Shown here one piece after another: positions 47,250-57,406 of a stretch of 64,000 nucleotides of DNA. The position numbers were made by a program, and so were the translations under genes. This DNA is from Neolewinella lacunae (GTDB lineage: Bacteria; Bacteroidota; Bacteroidia; Chitinophagales; Saprospiraceae). Each line of letters begins with the position of its first letter. Within the stretch, counting starts at the first letter, position 1. The notes under the pieces are model-generated. The model did no database searches, had not been told where the DNA came from, and was given only the letters and a program-made list of their open reading frames with translations. The stretch spans positions 1 through 64,000 of the forward strand of contig NZ_JACSIT010000100.1 of the NCBI RefSeq assembly GCF_014349155.1, given 5' to 3'.

Positions 47250-48566
47250 CTATTTTGTTCCTTCCCTCGCATCCCGAAATCCTCCGGGACTATCGCCTGC
47301 GGCAGCGCCCTCTTCTACCCGGCCCATGCGTCGGTCTACCCAGTCGAGCACCGGCTTCACACTGAAGCCGTGGATGATGATGGAAGCCAGCATGGTAAAA
47401 TTCACGATGCTCCACACCGCGTCGATTTCCGGAAACTGGTTGCTGTTGTGGGCGTAGGCGAGGTAGTACAGCGAGCCCACCCCCCGGATGCCGAAGTAAC
47501 TGATGGCCAGCTTATCGACCAGCGGCAGCCGGGAAGGCAGGAAGGAGATCAGGCCCGCCAGCGGCCGGAGCAGCAAGAGCAGGGCCAGCCCCAGCAAAGT
47601 CCCCGGCCAGGTAAGATCCGCCAACCCGCCCGTAGCAATGATCCCCCCGAAGGCAATCAGAAAAATGCCGAGCACCGCCTGTTCCACCTGGTCAATCGCC
47701 TCGTAACTGCGCTGCCGGGAGGCCGTGTTCGCCTGCGTGCGGGTAGCGCTGACCACCGCTGCTACAAAAACCGCCAAGAACCCGTAGCCCTCCAGCATTT
47801 CCGTTACCGCGTAGGTAATCAGCGTGGCCGCCAGAATGAAGATGCCTTCTTTTACCTCGTTTTTATCCATGCCGGCTACCCGCTTTTCGTAGGCCCGGAA
47901 CAGCCAACCCAGGGATTTGCCCAGCCCCCAGCCCGCCAGCGTACCCACCGCAATGCGGTAGCCAAAATCCCACCACGCCCAGGTTACCAGGCTCTCGCTG
48001 AGATTAGTCGTTGCAACGAGGGCCAGCGCCAGGTACACGAAGGGGAAGGCCAGGCCATCATTCAGTCCGGCCTCCAGGGTAAGGCCAAAGCGGACCTCGT
48101 CTTCGGAGGAGTCGTCATCGGGCGGGCCCACCTGGACATTACCCGCCAGCACGGGGTCCGTCGGGGCCAGCACCGCCCCCAACAAAATGGCTGAAGCGGG
48201 GGCCAGGCCGATCCACCACCAACCCAGCAAAGCCACGGCTCCAATCGTCAGTGGCATGGCAATGGCCAGCAGATAAATTCCGGTAGACCAGCTTTTCCAC
48301 CCCGGGGCCCGCTTCATTTTCAGGCCCGTCCCCGCCAGCGAAATAATGACGATGAACTCCGTGATGTATTCCATTACCTGCCGGTCCACCCGCGCATCCT
48401 CCGGGTTCATCAGGGGCAGTTCGAGGGGGAGCTTGAAGAGCAGATAGCCCGCCCCGACGTAGAGGATGGGCAGGGGAAGCAGCCGGTCGCGGAGCAGCCC
48501 CGGCAACAGGAAAGTACTCAACAGGGCCAGCCCGGCGAGCAACAACAGGAGGATATGGGTGGTCAA
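47250..48566 (-). CDS. CPA1-type cation/proton antiporter
   Basis: A 438-residue inner-membrane protein with about 12 hydrophobic segments. Family motifs seen: LAPTDPVLAGNVQVG in the discontinuous core helix, and LEAGLNDGLAFPFVYLAL containing the Asn-Asp ion-binding pair. It exchanges Na+ or K+ for H+ in pH and salt homeostasis; which cation cannot be told. The last residues (RRMGRVEEGAAAGDSPGG) are a short hydrophilic tail encoded partly by a CCTGCGGCAGCGCC variant of the repeat core. No regulatory TrkA domain is present. Confidence 0.88.
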   Translation of the reverse strand: MTTHILLLLLAGLALLSTFLLPGLLRDRLLPLPILYVGAGYLLFKLPLELPLMNPEDARVDRQVMEYITEFIVIISLAGTGLKMKRAPGWKSWSTGIYLLAIAMPLTIGAVALLGWWWIGLAPASAILLGAVLAPTDPVLAGNVQVGPPDDDSSEDEVRFGLTLEAGLNDGLAFPFVYLALALVATTNLSESLVTWAWWDFGYRIAVGTLAGWGLGKSLGWLFRAYEKRVAGMDKNEVKEGIFILAATLITYAVTEMLEGYGFLAVFVAAVVSATRTQANTASRQRSYEAIDQVEQAVLGIFLIAFGGIIATGGLADLTWPGTLLGLALLLLLRPLAGLISFLPSRLPLVDKLAISYFGIRGVGSLYYLAYAHNSNQFPEIDAVWSIVNFTMLASIIIHGFSVKPVLDWVDRRMGRVEEGAAAGDSPGGFRDAREGTK

Positions 48567-48691
48567 GTGCTAACGATTAGGGGTGAGGCGGCCAAACGCC
48601 GGAAAAGATCGGCCACAAAGGCCAAACCCGACGGGGTTCCAATAGGTTCGGGTGAGCGCACTGGCCCAGACTTCCCCCGCTCCTTGTCCTA

Positions 48692-48736
48692 ACTCCCCCC
48701 TTCGGGGGGCCGGGGGGGAGCACCTGCGGCCGCGCC
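48692..48736 (+). repeat. Composite repeat, one unit plus 17-mer, before aminotransferase gene
   Basis: CTCCCCCCTTCGGGGGG, GGGGGGGAG, then GCACCTGCGGCCGCGCC (48720-48736). Almost identical to the copy at 35832-35876. Sense to the next gene, 60 bp before its start. Confidence 0.9.
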
Positions 48737-48796
48737 CCATTTCTCCGCGTATGGGGCACTGCCAAATTTTTGCCCGCTCCCCCGTACCTTTCCGGC

Positions 48797-49954
48797 ATGA
48801 ACGAGCCACTTACCTGCCAGCGCCATTTGTTCCCGGAAAAAGCCGTGGCGGGCTACCTCAACGGGGCCTCGCGGGCACCGCAACTCCACGCCGTTGCCGC
48901 CGCCGGCCGCGCCGCCCTGGCCTGGCGGGAGGAAAATTCCGGTATGCCCATTCCCGCCTTTTTTGAACCGGTGGAGGCGTTGAAAAATACCTTCGCAAAG
49001 CTGTTGGGGGCCACAGAGGTGGAACGGGTGGCGCTGATTCCCTCGGTCAGCTACGGCGTGGCCACCGTCGCCAAAAACCTGCCGCTGGCCCGTGGCCAGA
49101 ACATCATTGTGGTGGAAGACCAGTTCCCCAGTAACGTCTACGCCTGGGCGGAAAAATGCAAGAAAACCGGGGCGGAACTCCGCACCGTACCCCGCCCGGC
49201 GGCTGGCTCGCCCGCTAGCTGGCAGGAGCGCGTTTTGGCCGCCATCGACGCCAGGACGGCGACCGTGGCCATCGCCAACGTGCACTGGGCGGATGGCTCC
49301 TTGTTCGATCTCGTCGGCCTGCGTGAGCGGACCGACGCCGTGGGGGCCTGGCTGGTGGTTGACGCTACCCAATCCCTCGGCGCCCTGCCTTTTGACCTCT
49401 CCGCCATCCGCCCCGATGCCGTTATCGCTGCGGGCTACAAGTGGCTGATGGGTCCCTATGGTTGCGCTTACGCCTGGTACGGGCCGCGCCTCGACGGCGG
49501 AAAGCCCCTGGAAGAAAACTGGATCAACCGCGCCGGCAGCGAGGATTTCCGCAACCTGCTGCACTACCGCGAGGAGTACCGACCACTGGCCAATCGCTAT
49601 TCGGTCGGTGAGCATTCCAATTTCCTCATGACGCCGATGCAGCGCGCGGGGCTCGAACAAGTCCTGGCCTGGGACCCCGCCCGCATCCAGACTTACTGCG
49701 CCGGCCTCTGGGCCACGGTAGAAACGGAACTGCTGGCCCTCGGCGTAAGCCTCCCCGCCCAGCGCGCCCAACACCTGGTGGGCCTGCGACTGCCCGCGCA
49801 CTGCTCCGGTGAACGCCTCGCGCAGGAACTGTCAAGGCGCAATCTTCAGGTAAGCTACCGCGGCGACGCCGTGCGCGTTTCTCCCAACGTCTACACCACC
49901 CCCGCTGAAATGCAGGAGTTCCTGGCTGCCGTAACGGCCAGTATAGTCAGGTAG
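48797..49954 (+). CDS. Class V PLP-dependent aminotransferase-like enzyme
   Basis: A 385-residue fold-type-I PLP enzyme. The pyridoxal lysine lies in VIAAGYKWLMGPYG (near 217). HWADGSLFDLVGL and VVDATQSLGALPFDLS provide the PLP ring and phosphate contacts. The pattern fits the group containing isopenicillin-N epimerase, cysteine desulfurase-like and kynureninase-like enzymes, but it lacks the catalytic Cys loop of SufS. Substrate unknown. ATG at 48797 is preferred over 48770 because homologous sequence begins there. The next gene converges on it. Confidence 0.85.
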   Translation: MNEPLTCQRHLFPEKAVAGYLNGASRAPQLHAVAAAGRAALAWREENSGMPIPAFFEPVEALKNTFAKLLGATEVERVALIPSVSYGVATVAKNLPLARGQNIIVVEDQFPSNVYAWAEKCKKTGAELRTVPRPAAGSPASWQERVLAAIDARTATVAIANVHWADGSLFDLVGLRERTDAVGAWLVVDATQSLGALPFDLSAIRPDAVIAAGYKWLMGPYGCAYAWYGPRLDGGKPLEENWINRAGSEDFRNLLHYREEYRPLANRYSVGEHSNFLMTPMQRAGLEQVLAWDPARIQTYCAGLWATVETELLALGVSLPAQRAQHLVGLRLPAHCSGERLAQELSRRNLQVSYRGDAVRVSPNVYTTPAEMQEFLAAVTASIVR

Positions 49955-50021
49955 AAGATTGACCCGGGGAAAACTGGCGGGGACCCGAGCGGCGCAATGC
50001 CCTCAAGTCCCCGCCAGCCCG

Positions 50022-51575
50022 CTAGCGGTACCGCTCGATCTCGCCCGTTTTGATCCGGCGCATGTAGTCCGTCAGGGCCCGTCGCACGTTGGGCATCAGC
50101 ACGTACATTCCCATAATGTTGGGGAAACACATGGCGAAGATCATCGCGTCTCCGAAGTCAAAAACGGCCTTGGCGGAAATAGCCGAGCCCACTACGACGA
50201 AGAAGCAGAAAATGACTTTGTAGATGTTTTCGTTCGTTTTCGTTTCGCCGAAGAGGTAAGTCCAGCACTTCAGGCCGTAGTACGACCAGCTGATCATGGT
50301 AGAGAGGGCGAAAAGAATCACGGCGATGCCCAGCACGACGGGGAACCAGCTGATGACCGAAGCGAAGGCAGAGGACGTGAGGCTGATGTCGCCCACTGCG
50401 CCACTGGTTTTATTGGCAAAGGCGTCTACGGCACCGTAGCCCCCGTAGTTGGTGATGACGATGACCAGGGCCGTCATGGTACAAATAACGACCGTATCGA
50501 TGAAGGGCTCCAGCAAGGAAACAACGCCTTCGCTGACGGGCTCGTCGGTCTTGGCCGCCGAGTGGGCGATGGAGGCCGAGCCGATGCCCGCCTCATTGCT
50601 GAAGGCCGCCCGCCGAAAGCCCTGGATGAGTACCCCCACCAGGCCACCGTAAAGCGCATCCGCATTGAATGCTCCGCCGATGATCTGACCGAATGCCGCC
50701 GGAATGTCGGCGACGTGGTAACCCAACACCACCAGCGCAGCAATGATGTAAATGCCTACCATGAAGGGGACAACCTTATCCGTCACTTTAGCGATGCTCT
50801 TGATGCCACCGATGATGATGACGCCTACCACGGCCGCCATCACCACGCCGAAGATCCAGCCGCGGCCGTAGAAAATACTGTCCACGCCGCCGGTAACGTC
50901 GGTCAGCTGCTGCGTAGCCTGGTTGATCTGGACCATATTGCCGCCGCCGAAGCTGCCGCCGATACAGGCAATGGCGAACATGACGGCCAGGACCTTGCCC
51001 AGGGGTTTCCAGAAGCCGCCCTTTTCGGCCAGTCCTTTATCCAGGTAATACATCGGGCCGCCGGAAACGCTGCCGTCGGCATTGACGTTGCGGTACATCA
51101 GGCCCAGGGTACATTCGGTAAACTTAGAGGTCATCCCCAGCAAGCCGGCTACGATCATCCAGAACGTAGCGCCGGGCCCACCCAGGGCCACCGCGTAGGC
51201 CACGCCAGCGATGTTGCCCACCCCTACGGTGCCGGAAAGCGCTGCTGTCAGGGCCTGAAAATGGCTTACTTCGCCCGCATCATTGGGGTCGTCGTACTTG
51301 CCCCTTACCACGTCCAGCGCGTGCCGGAAGGCGGTAATATTGATGAAACCCATGTAAATGGTAAACACCGTAGCACCAACGATGAGCCAGGGTAAAACAA
51401 AGGGAATCTCTTGGCCGCCGATGGGAACGGTGAAGAAAACCACGGATTCAACGAAGCGCGTGACGGGCTCAAAATACCGTTGCAAAAGAGCGTCGATTCC
51501 GGAGGGCGCAGCCTGGGCCGAAGCGACCAGCGGGGTGATCAGCGCGAGTAGAAAAAGGGAAAGTTTCTTGAACAT
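50022..51575 (-). CDS. AGCS-family sodium/alanine symporter
   Basis: A 517-residue inner-membrane transporter with about 11 hydrophobic segments after a leading hydrophobic stretch ([20 protein letters not shown]). Family blocks: [60 protein letters not shown] and [20 protein letters not shown]. It imports alanine or glycine with Na+. The start at 51575 was chosen; the upstream open frame is unlike the family. Divergent from the sigma factor gene. Confidence 0.93.
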   Translation of the reverse strand: MFKKLSLFLLALITPLVASAQAAPSGIDALLQRYFEPVTRFVESVVFFTVPIGGQEIPFVLPWLIVGATVFTIYMGFINITAFRHALDVVRGKYDDPNDAGEVSHFQALTAALSGTVGVGNIAGVAYAVALGGPGATFWMIVAGLLGMTSKFTECTLGLMYRNVNADGSVSGGPMYYLDKGLAEKGGFWKPLGKVLAVMFAIACIGGSFGGGNMVQINQATQQLTDVTGGVDSIFYGRGWIFGVVMAAVVGVIIIGGIKSIAKVTDKVVPFMVGIYIIAALVVLGYHVADIPAAFGQIIGGAFNADALYGGLVGVLIQGFRRAAFSNEAGIGSASIAHSAAKTDEPVSEGVVSLLEPFIDTVVICTMTALVIVITNYGGYGAVDAFANKTSGAVGDISLTSSAFASVISWFPVVLGIAVILFALSTMISWSYYGLKCWTYLFGETKTNENIYKVIFCFFVVVGSAISAKAVFDFGDAMIFAMCFPNIMGMYVLMPNVRRALTDYMRRIKTGEIERYR

Positions 51576-51709
51576 GAATGGGGGTGTGGTTAGTGCCGCC
51601 GCGTAAGGTAGCAATCTTTTTTCGCTGCCAAAATAATGCATCCGCTCCGAACGGCACCTGCCCGGGGCAATGCACCGTAAGATTAGTCCTTTGGGAGGGG
51701 GCATTTTGG

Positions 51710-51726
51710 GGCGCGGCCGCAGGTGC
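51710..51726 (-). repeat. 17-mer repeat core, minus strand
   Basis: Perfect core 135 bp upstream of the symporter start and sense to it; no G-tract unit. Confidence 0.8.
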
Positions 51727-51808
51727 GGGGTGGGGGACGAGGGAGCAGGGGAGCGACCGCCCGGCAGTGGTCCAAACCCCCACCGTGTTTTTTCGTTACC
51801 CCCATAGC

Positions 51809-51838
51809 TTGGGGAATACCGACCTTTTGTTACCTTGA
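51809..51838 (+). promoter_or_regulatory. TTG-N19-TACCTTGA promoter of the ECF sigma gene
   Basis: TTG at 51809-51811 and a one-mismatch -7 element at 51831-51838 have the spacing expected for the Bacteroidota primary sigma factor. The start codon follows after 12 bp, implying a very short leader. Confidence 0.45.
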
Positions 51839-51850
51839 GCGCAGTTCACT

Positions 51851-52432
51851 ATGGGGCCATCGCCAATCGATACGGATCAACAACTCATGCTGCGGCTCCG
51901 CGGCGGAGATGCCGATGCGCTGGACGAACTGTTCCGCCGCCACTACGTCTCCCTCTGCCAGACGGCCAACCGCCTGCTGCGCAACGAGCAGGAGTCGGAA
52001 GACCTCATCCAGGATTTTTTCGTCTCCCTCTGGGAAAAGCGGGAGAACTTGCCGCCCGACCTCTCCGCCGTAGGGCCTTACCTTCGCCGGGCGGCGCGCA
52101 ACCGCTGCCTGAACTTCCTCCGCGACCGCAAGCGGCTGCCGCTCGACGACGGTGAACTGCCCGAACACCTCCCCGCCGCCGAACCCGCCACGAGCCTCGA
52201 ACACCGCGAGCTGGAACAACGCATCCAACGGGCCATCGACCTGCTGCCAGAACGCTGCCGGCTGGTTTTTGTCATGAGCCGCTTTGAAGAGATGAGCCAC
52301 AAGGAAATTGCCGCTTCCTTAGACATCTCTCCGAAAACCGTAGAAAACCAAATGACCCGCGCCTACCGCTTCCTGCGGGAATGGTTGGCGCTGGTGCTTT
52401 TGCTGACTTCCATGGGGGCCGCCCCGGGTTAA
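51851..52432 (+). CDS. ECF RNA polymerase sigma factor (FecI-like)
   Basis: A 193-residue extracytoplasmic-function sigma factor. Region 2 (LDELFRRHYVSLCQTANRLLRNEQESEDLIQDFFVSLW) binds the -10 element and polymerase; region 4 (LPERCRLVFVMSRFEEMSHKEIAASLDISPKTVENQMTRAYRFL) contains the helix-turn-helix for -35 recognition. It heads a sigma, FecR, STN-receptor, DUF4249 series in which a receptor signal passes through FecR to free the sigma factor. A hydrophobic tail (LALVLLLTSMGAAPG) ends the protein. Confidence 0.92.
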   Translation: MGPSPIDTDQQLMLRLRGGDADALDELFRRHYVSLCQTANRLLRNEQESEDLIQDFFVSLWEKRENLPPDLSAVGPYLRRAARNRCLNFLRDRKRLPLDDGELPEHLPAAEPATSLEHRELEQRIQRAIDLLPERCRLVFVMSRFEEMSHKEIAASLDISPKTVENQMTRAYRFLREWLALVLLLTSMGAAPG

Positions 52433-52466
52433 GCGCCGGGCATTGCCGATGCGGGCTGCTTACCCG

Positions 52467-52483
52467 GCACCTGCGGCAGCGCC
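52467..52483 (+). repeat. 17-mer core variant between sigma factor and FecR genes
   Basis: GCACCTGCGGCAGCGCC, differing from the core by one base; the middle is then the palindrome-like CTGCGGCAG. Confidence 0.7.
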
Positions 52484-52641
52484 CACGGCAACCGCCCCTG
52501 GCTTACCACAACCTGGCCGGGGAAAATTTCGGGGCCCGGGAGCCGCAAGACGACCGACACTTTGCCTGCGCGGCGGCGTCGGGAAGTCTGCCAAATGACG
52601 AATTCCTGTGAATTTCCCACCGGGGAATAGGGGGCATTCGC

Positions 52642-52649
52642 TAATTTTG
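52642..52649 (+). promoter_or_regulatory. Bacteroidota -7 element TAATTTTG
   Basis: An exact TAnnTTTG match 52 bp before the FecR gene; it suggests fecR may be transcribed separately from the sigma gene. Confidence 0.4.
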
Positions 52650-52701
52650 GTGTCCCAAGGCGGAGTAGACGTCTAAAACCTTATTGCCTTTAATTGCCAA
52701 C

Positions 52702-53559
52702 ATGCACGCAGCAAGCGACAAAGAAATCGATCAACTAGCCGGAGGCTACGGCGCATTCCAGCCCGACGTAGCGGGTGGCCTGCGCGCCGTCCGGTTGCGC
52801 ATTGCCACTAATGAAATCCCTGCCGCCCCCGTCCGCCCGCTGCGGCCCCGCCGCTGGTATGCTGTGGCTGCCGCTGCGGCAGTTTTGTTGGCACTGGGCT
52901 ACTTCACCCTGCTGGCGGGCAACGTGGCCATCGCCAACGAAGACAGCGCACCGCTGGCCACGGTACTCCCCGACGGAACCGAAGTACTCCTGCAACAAGG
53001 CGCCACCCTGCGCTACGATCGTTCCTTCAACCGGGCGGAACGCCGGGTCAGCCTGCAGGGGCAGGCCTTTTTTCAAGTGACACCAGACCTGGACCGCCCC
53101 TTCCTCGTGGCCAATGCGGGTACCGAATTGCGTGTGACGGGTACGGCCTTTAACCTGCGCATTGATGGCCAGGAAATGGAAGTGGAAGTTTCCGAAGGCT
53201 CCGTTGCCCTCCAACGCGGAGCACTATCAACGCCGGTTAATGCCGGAGAGTGTGGCCTGGCCAAGGTGGGCAAAGCGTTTACCGTCTTGCCCGCCCCCAA
53301 CCTCAACCGCCACGCCTGGCGAACGGGCAAACTCCACTTTGTGGATACGCCCCTTTCTGAAGTGCTGCAGACCATCCGCAACAACTTTGCGGTTTCCGTG
53401 GAATTATCGAACGACTGCGATTTTCCCGTCGCCGGCACTTTTCGTGCCGATAATCCTGCGGCGGTCCTTACGGCCATTGCCCGCCTGGGGGGCGGCCAGG
53501 TGACCCCACTGGGCGGGCGCACCGATGCCTTCCAACTTTCGCTGGACTGCCAGGACTGA
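52702..53559 (+). CDS. FecR-type anti-sigma factor / signal transducer
   Basis: A 285-residue single-pass inner-membrane protein. Short cytoplasmic N-part (about 1-50), membrane helix WYAVAAAAAVLLALGYFTLLAG (near 53-74), then the periplasmic FecR domain (LPDGTEVLLQQGATLRYDRSF, VSLQGQAFFQVTPDLDRPFLV, LRVTGTAFNLR, VSEGSVAL) and a C-terminal STN-like segment (LHFVDTPLSEVLQTIRNNF). It relays receptor occupancy to the sigma factor. ATG 52702 is preferred over the TTG at 52684. Confidence 0.92.
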   Translation: MHAASDKEIDQLAGGYGAFQPDVAGGLRAVRLRIATNEIPAAPVRPLRPRRWYAVAAAAAVLLALGYFTLLAGNVAIANEDSAPLATVLPDGTEVLLQQGATLRYDRSFNRAERRVSLQGQAFFQVTPDLDRPFLVANAGTELRVTGTAFNLRIDGQEMEVEVSEGSVALQRGALSTPVNAGECGLAKVGKAFTVLPAPNLNRHAWRTGKLHFVDTPLSEVLQTIRNNFAVSVELSNDCDFPVAGTFRADNPAAVLTAIARLGGGQVTPLGGRTDAFQLSLDCQD

Positions 53560-53660
53560 GCCCCGTGCGGCACGGCGGTGGAAGGATTTTTACGGGTGGG
53601 CGCGGCAAAAGCCCGGTTGCTGACGTTGTACCTATAAAAGCGTTAAGCCAAATCGCGAAT

Positions 53661-56369
53661 ATGCGCCCATCGAGCCTCTTGCTGTTGTTGTTACTGGGCT
53701 GGGCTGCACTATTGCCCGGCCAGACGGGGCCACCCGAGCGCTACACCCTGCCCCGGCGCGTGATGCCTTTGGCGAAAATTTTGCTTAACCTCACCGAGGC
53801 GGGGGCCGAACTCACTTACCGGCCTGATCAAATTCCACCTTTGGCCATCAACGTTCCCGGCGGGCGCCGTACCCTGGAGGGGTGGCTCACGCTGGTGCTC
53901 CGTAATACTGAACTCACCTTCGAGCGCGGGGAGGCAGGCTACGTACTTTTCCTCGATCCCGACTTGCTGGGGCAAAACTTCCAGGTCTACGGGCAGGTGA
54001 AGGACCAAAGCACGGGGGAACTTTTGCTCGGCAGCGTCGTGCAGATCCCCGATCAGGAACAGGGGGTGCTGACCAACGAATACGGTTATTTCAGCATCGA
54101 AACCCAGGGGGGACGGCGGCGGCTGCGTTTTTCCTACGTCGGTTACCGCCCCGTGGAGCTGGAAATTTTGCTGCGCCGGGATACCCTGATCAACGTCAGT
54201 CTTCCTCCATCCGCCGAGCTGCCAGCCGTTGTCGTGCGGGCCCAGCCCGATTCGGTGGGCAATTTTTACCTGACGGAAACGCGCACCAGCATTGGCCACC
54301 ACGAGGTCAGTCGGCTGGGTGGCCCCGGGGGGGAGGCCGATCCTTTGCGCATTGCCCGCCTCTTGCCCGGGGTAGAAACGGGGGCCGATGGCCTCGGGGG
54401 CATTTTCGTCCGGGGCAGCGAAGCCGGGCACAATCTGGTCTTACTCGATGGCGTACCCGTTTACAACCTCAACCACGCAGCGGGTTTGTTCAGTATTTTC
54501 AGCAACCAGGCGATCCGGCGGGTTGACCTCTACAAAGAGGGCATTCCGGCCCGCTTCGGAGGCCGCATTGGGGGCGTGCTCGATGTGCATACCAAGGATG
54601 GCAACTTCTACGACTACCAGAGTTCGGTGGGGAGCAGCATGCTGGCGGCCCACTTCACCAGCGAAGGGCCCCTCAAACCCGGTGAAAGTTCCTTTTTCGT
54701 CAGTGGTCGCTACTTCTGGGCCGGTGAGGTGTTGCGCCGCTTCAGCGAAACCTATAAGTTGAGTCTGGGCCGGCAGGGGCGGATGAACTACCAGGTACAC
54801 GACGTCAACTTCAAGCTCAACCAGCGCATCAGCGACAAAGGCCGCCTTTACTTCAGCCTGTACAGTGGGTTAGACGATTACGGCAACAACGCCTTCGAAA
54901 CAGACACCGTAACGGTATTGAACCCTTCGGGTGCATTGTTCCGCTACGCCGCCCCACGCCGCCGGCAAGAGGAAGTGCGCTGGGGGAACACCGTTGGAGC
55001 GTTGCGCTACAACCACATTTTTAACGACCATTTTTTCGGGAATTTCCGGCTTTCCTATTCCGATCTTTTACTGAACGCCGTCTACGAACGTTCGGACAGT
55101 TTAAATGAACTGACGAACGGGGTTAACCGGGGCGATATTTTCAGTGGTCGGTACGCCTCCGATATCCGGCAGTTCGGGCTGGCGTTTGATGGGCAACTCA
55201 TGCTGCCCCGCCGTGCGGAATTGCGCTTCGGGGTGGAAGGCAGTCTCCACCGCTTTTTGCCTCAGCTCAGTTCAGGCAAGGTCCCGCTCTCCCGGCAGCC
55301 TCCGCTGGAAGAATTGGGCCCGGGCAACGTCTTGCACCCCATCCAGATTGCCACCTACGCCAGTCTCTCGGGCCGCCTGGGCTGGTTGCATTACCGGGCC
55401 GGCCTGCGGGCGCAGTTGTGGCGCAGCGGAGTGAATTTCTACGATTTTTCCCCCCGATTGCTGCTGGCCGCCCCCCTGGGCCCCAACCGCAGCATGCGGA
55501 TTACTTACGACCGCAGTGTACAGCCCGTTCACCTCGTCAGCAGCACCGTCATTGGGTTGCCGACCGATCTCTGGGTGCCGGCCACCCGCAATCTGCCGCC
55601 CGCCACTGCTTCCCAGATCAGTACCCAGTTTACCCAACAACTGCCGCCGAATTGGAAATTTGAACTGGGCGTCTATTACCGGGATATGAAGCACCTGAGC
55701 TCGTTTTCGGAAGGAGGGCGCAACGGCACCTGGCTGGATAACCTGAGCACCGGCGGCGGTTTCGCCAAAGGCATGGAACTTACCCTGAGCCGGACCCGCG
55801 GTAAGCTGAAAGGATGGTTAACCTACACGCTGGCGGAAAGCCGCCGGCAGTTTGACCAGCGCATCAACCTGGGGCGCCCCTACGCCTTCCGCTACGGCCG
55901 GCAACACAGCGTAAAGTTTGTCGCCATCTACGACCTCAGCCCCCAGGTAAGTCTTTCGGCCAACTGGCGCTGGGGCTCGGGTGCAGCCTACTCCCTGAGC
56001 CTCGAATCGTTTCTCCTCACCGACCCCGCCATCCTCGGCGAAGAGGATGCCATTGAGACGATCAACCTCGTCAACGAAAAAAACGGCGTCATCTTCCCCA
56101 CCAACCATCGCCTGGACCTAAATGCCCACATTCAGCTTTCCCGCCCCGGCCGGCCAGGACCAAAACACGTGCTGGACCTCGGTATTTACAACCTCTACAA
56201 TCGCCATAACCCCATTTATTACGACATCAACACGACCTATTTCGCCCGCCAATCGGAGCTGATTGCCGACCGGAATTTCGTCCAGGTTTACATCGCGCCC
56301 ATCACGCCAACGGTGGCTTACCATCTCTTTTTCGGCGGGGCAAGCAGCAGAGAAAACTTCCTGGAGTAG
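53661..56369 (+). CDS. STN-domain TonB-dependent receptor
   Basis: A 902-residue outer-membrane receptor. Signal peptide MRPSSLLLLLLLGWAALLPGQ; an STN-like signalling domain about 25-105 (MPLAKILLNLTEAGAELTYRPDQ); carboxypeptidase-regulatory-like domain about 112-190 (FQVYGQVKDQSTGELLLGSV); plug about 210-320 (LPGVETGADGLGGIFVRGSEAGHNLVLLDGVPVYN, RFGGRIGGVLDVHTKDG); barrel to the C-terminus. The STN domain and preceding fecR indicate cell-surface signalling. It forms an operon with DUF4249, which in this phylum commonly pairs with such receptors. Ligand unknown. Confidence 0.92.
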   Translation: MRPSSLLLLLLLGWAALLPGQTGPPERYTLPRRVMPLAKILLNLTEAGAELTYRPDQIPPLAINVPGGRRTLEGWLTLVLRNTELTFERGEAGYVLFLDPDLLGQNFQVYGQVKDQSTGELLLGSVVQIPDQEQGVLTNEYGYFSIETQGGRRRLRFSYVGYRPVELEILLRRDTLINVSLPPSAELPAVVVRAQPDSVGNFYLTETRTSIGHHEVSRLGGPGGEADPLRIARLLPGVETGADGLGGIFVRGSEAGHNLVLLDGVPVYNLNHAAGLFSIFSNQAIRRVDLYKEGIPARFGGRIGGVLDVHTKDGNFYDYQSSVGSSMLAAHFTSEGPLKPGESSFFVSGRYFWAGEVLRRFSETYKLSLGRQGRMNYQVHDVNFKLNQRISDKGRLYFSLYSGLDDYGNNAFETDTVTVLNPSGALFRYAAPRRRQEEVRWGNTVGALRYNHIFNDHFFGNFRLSYSDLLLNAVYERSDSLNELTNGVNRGDIFSGRYASDIRQFGLAFDGQLMLPRRAELRFGVEGSLHRFLPQLSSGKVPLSRQPPLEELGPGNVLHPIQIATYASLSGRLGWLHYRAGLRAQLWRSGVNFYDFSPRLLLAAPLGPNRSMRITYDRSVQPVHLVSSTVIGLPTDLWVPATRNLPPATASQISTQFTQQLPPNWKFELGVYYRDMKHLSSFSEGGRNGTWLDNLSTGGGFAKGMELTLSRTRGKLKGWLTYTLAESRRQFDQRINLGRPYAFRYGRQHSVKFVAIYDLSPQVSLSANWRWGSGAAYSLSLESFLLTDPAILGEEDAIETINLVNEKNGVIFPTNHRLDLNAHIQLSRPGRPGPKHVLDLGIYNLYNRHNPIYYDINTTYFARQSELIADRNFVQVYIAPITPTVAYHLFFGGASSRENFLE

Positions 56370-56447
56370 GGCCTCCAAAGTCGTTTTACATCATTGGCAC
56401 AACAAGAGATTTGGTTGTTAAGTAAAGGTTACCTACTTTTACTTGAG

Positions 56448-57386
56448 ATGAAGGCCCCTTACCCCCTTTTTGTACCGCGCGTGTGTTGCCTGCTGCTGGT
56501 GGGTCTCCTCGTGCTGCCTGCCTGCGAAGAACCCATTGACAGCCCCGTGGAAATCATTGAGCCCAAATTGGTGCTGTCTTCCACTTTCTCCCCGGGGAAA
56601 AAAGTGCGGGTTTACCTTTCCATTACCCAGCCCATTACCGGTGAGGTGCGGCTGCAGGACATCCGCAATGCCGATGTCCGCCTGTACGAAGGCCCGCAGT
56701 TGCTGGAGAGCCTCATCTACATGCCGGGAGCCGAAGATGCCCCCGGTTACTACCAAACCGTCAGTTTTGAACCCCAGGTTGGCCGGAGGTATACCCTGCA
56801 CGCCAGCGCCGGCAGCCTCACGCCCGTTTCCGCTGAGAGTTACGTGCCTACATCCATCCCCATCACTTCTCTTACCCTCTCGGAACTCAACAGCAGGGAC
56901 ATTGGCACCCTCAAAGTGTACGACTTCGAGCTCAACGTGGATTACAATGATCCGGAAGACGAGGTGAACTACTACGACCTGCGCATCAGCCAGGAGATCA
57001 TCCCTTTCCGGGTCAATGCGAGTGGCGATACGACCTTCTACGAGGCCATCACGAAAAGCGTTCAGGCACCCGGACCGATTCTGAGCCCGAACGGCCGGCC
57101 GGGCCAAGCCAGTATTTTGGTTAAAGACAAACCCAATAGCCGGGGAGTGACCCTCGCCCTGCAATCACAGATCGAGCCCAAACACGAAAAAGCAGGCAAT
57201 CTCATCGCCGAATTGCGCACCGTCTCCGAGCCCTACTTCCAGTTTCAGCGCAACGTCCAGGGCGAAGGGGCCGTATTTGGCGGCATCAACGAGCCTTCGG
57301 TAAACATTTATACCAACGTTCGCCAGGGCTACGGTCTCTTTGCCGGCTTCAACTCGGTAGTGAGCAAGATCACTTTGGCCGAGTAG
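56448..57386 (+). CDS. DUF4249 lipoprotein, receptor partner
   Basis: A 312-residue surface or outer-membrane lipoprotein. Lipobox VGLLVLPACEEP (lipid Cys near 25) and the DUF4249 beta-rich pattern (KLVLSSTFSPGKKVRVYLSITQPI, DIRNADVRLYEGPQLLESL, YDFELNVDYNDPEDEVNYYDLRI, NVYTNVRQGYGLFAGF-like end). Such proteins follow TonB receptors and probably sit over them as substrate-binding lids, as SusD does; that role is inferred. ATG 56448 was selected to give a proper signal sequence. Confidence 0.87.
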   Translation: MKAPYPLFVPRVCCLLLVGLLVLPACEEPIDSPVEIIEPKLVLSSTFSPGKKVRVYLSITQPITGEVRLQDIRNADVRLYEGPQLLESLIYMPGAEDAPGYYQTVSFEPQVGRRYTLHASAGSLTPVSAESYVPTSIPITSLTLSELNSRDIGTLKVYDFELNVDYNDPEDEVNYYDLRISQEIIPFRVNASGDTTFYEAITKSVQAPGPILSPNGRPGQASILVKDKPNSRGVTLALQSQIEPKHEKAGNLIAELRTVSEPYFQFQRNVQGEGAVFGGINEPSVNIYTNVRQGYGLFAGFNSVVSKITLAE

Positions 57387-57406
57387 GCCGGTGCCGAAGC
57401 TTTACT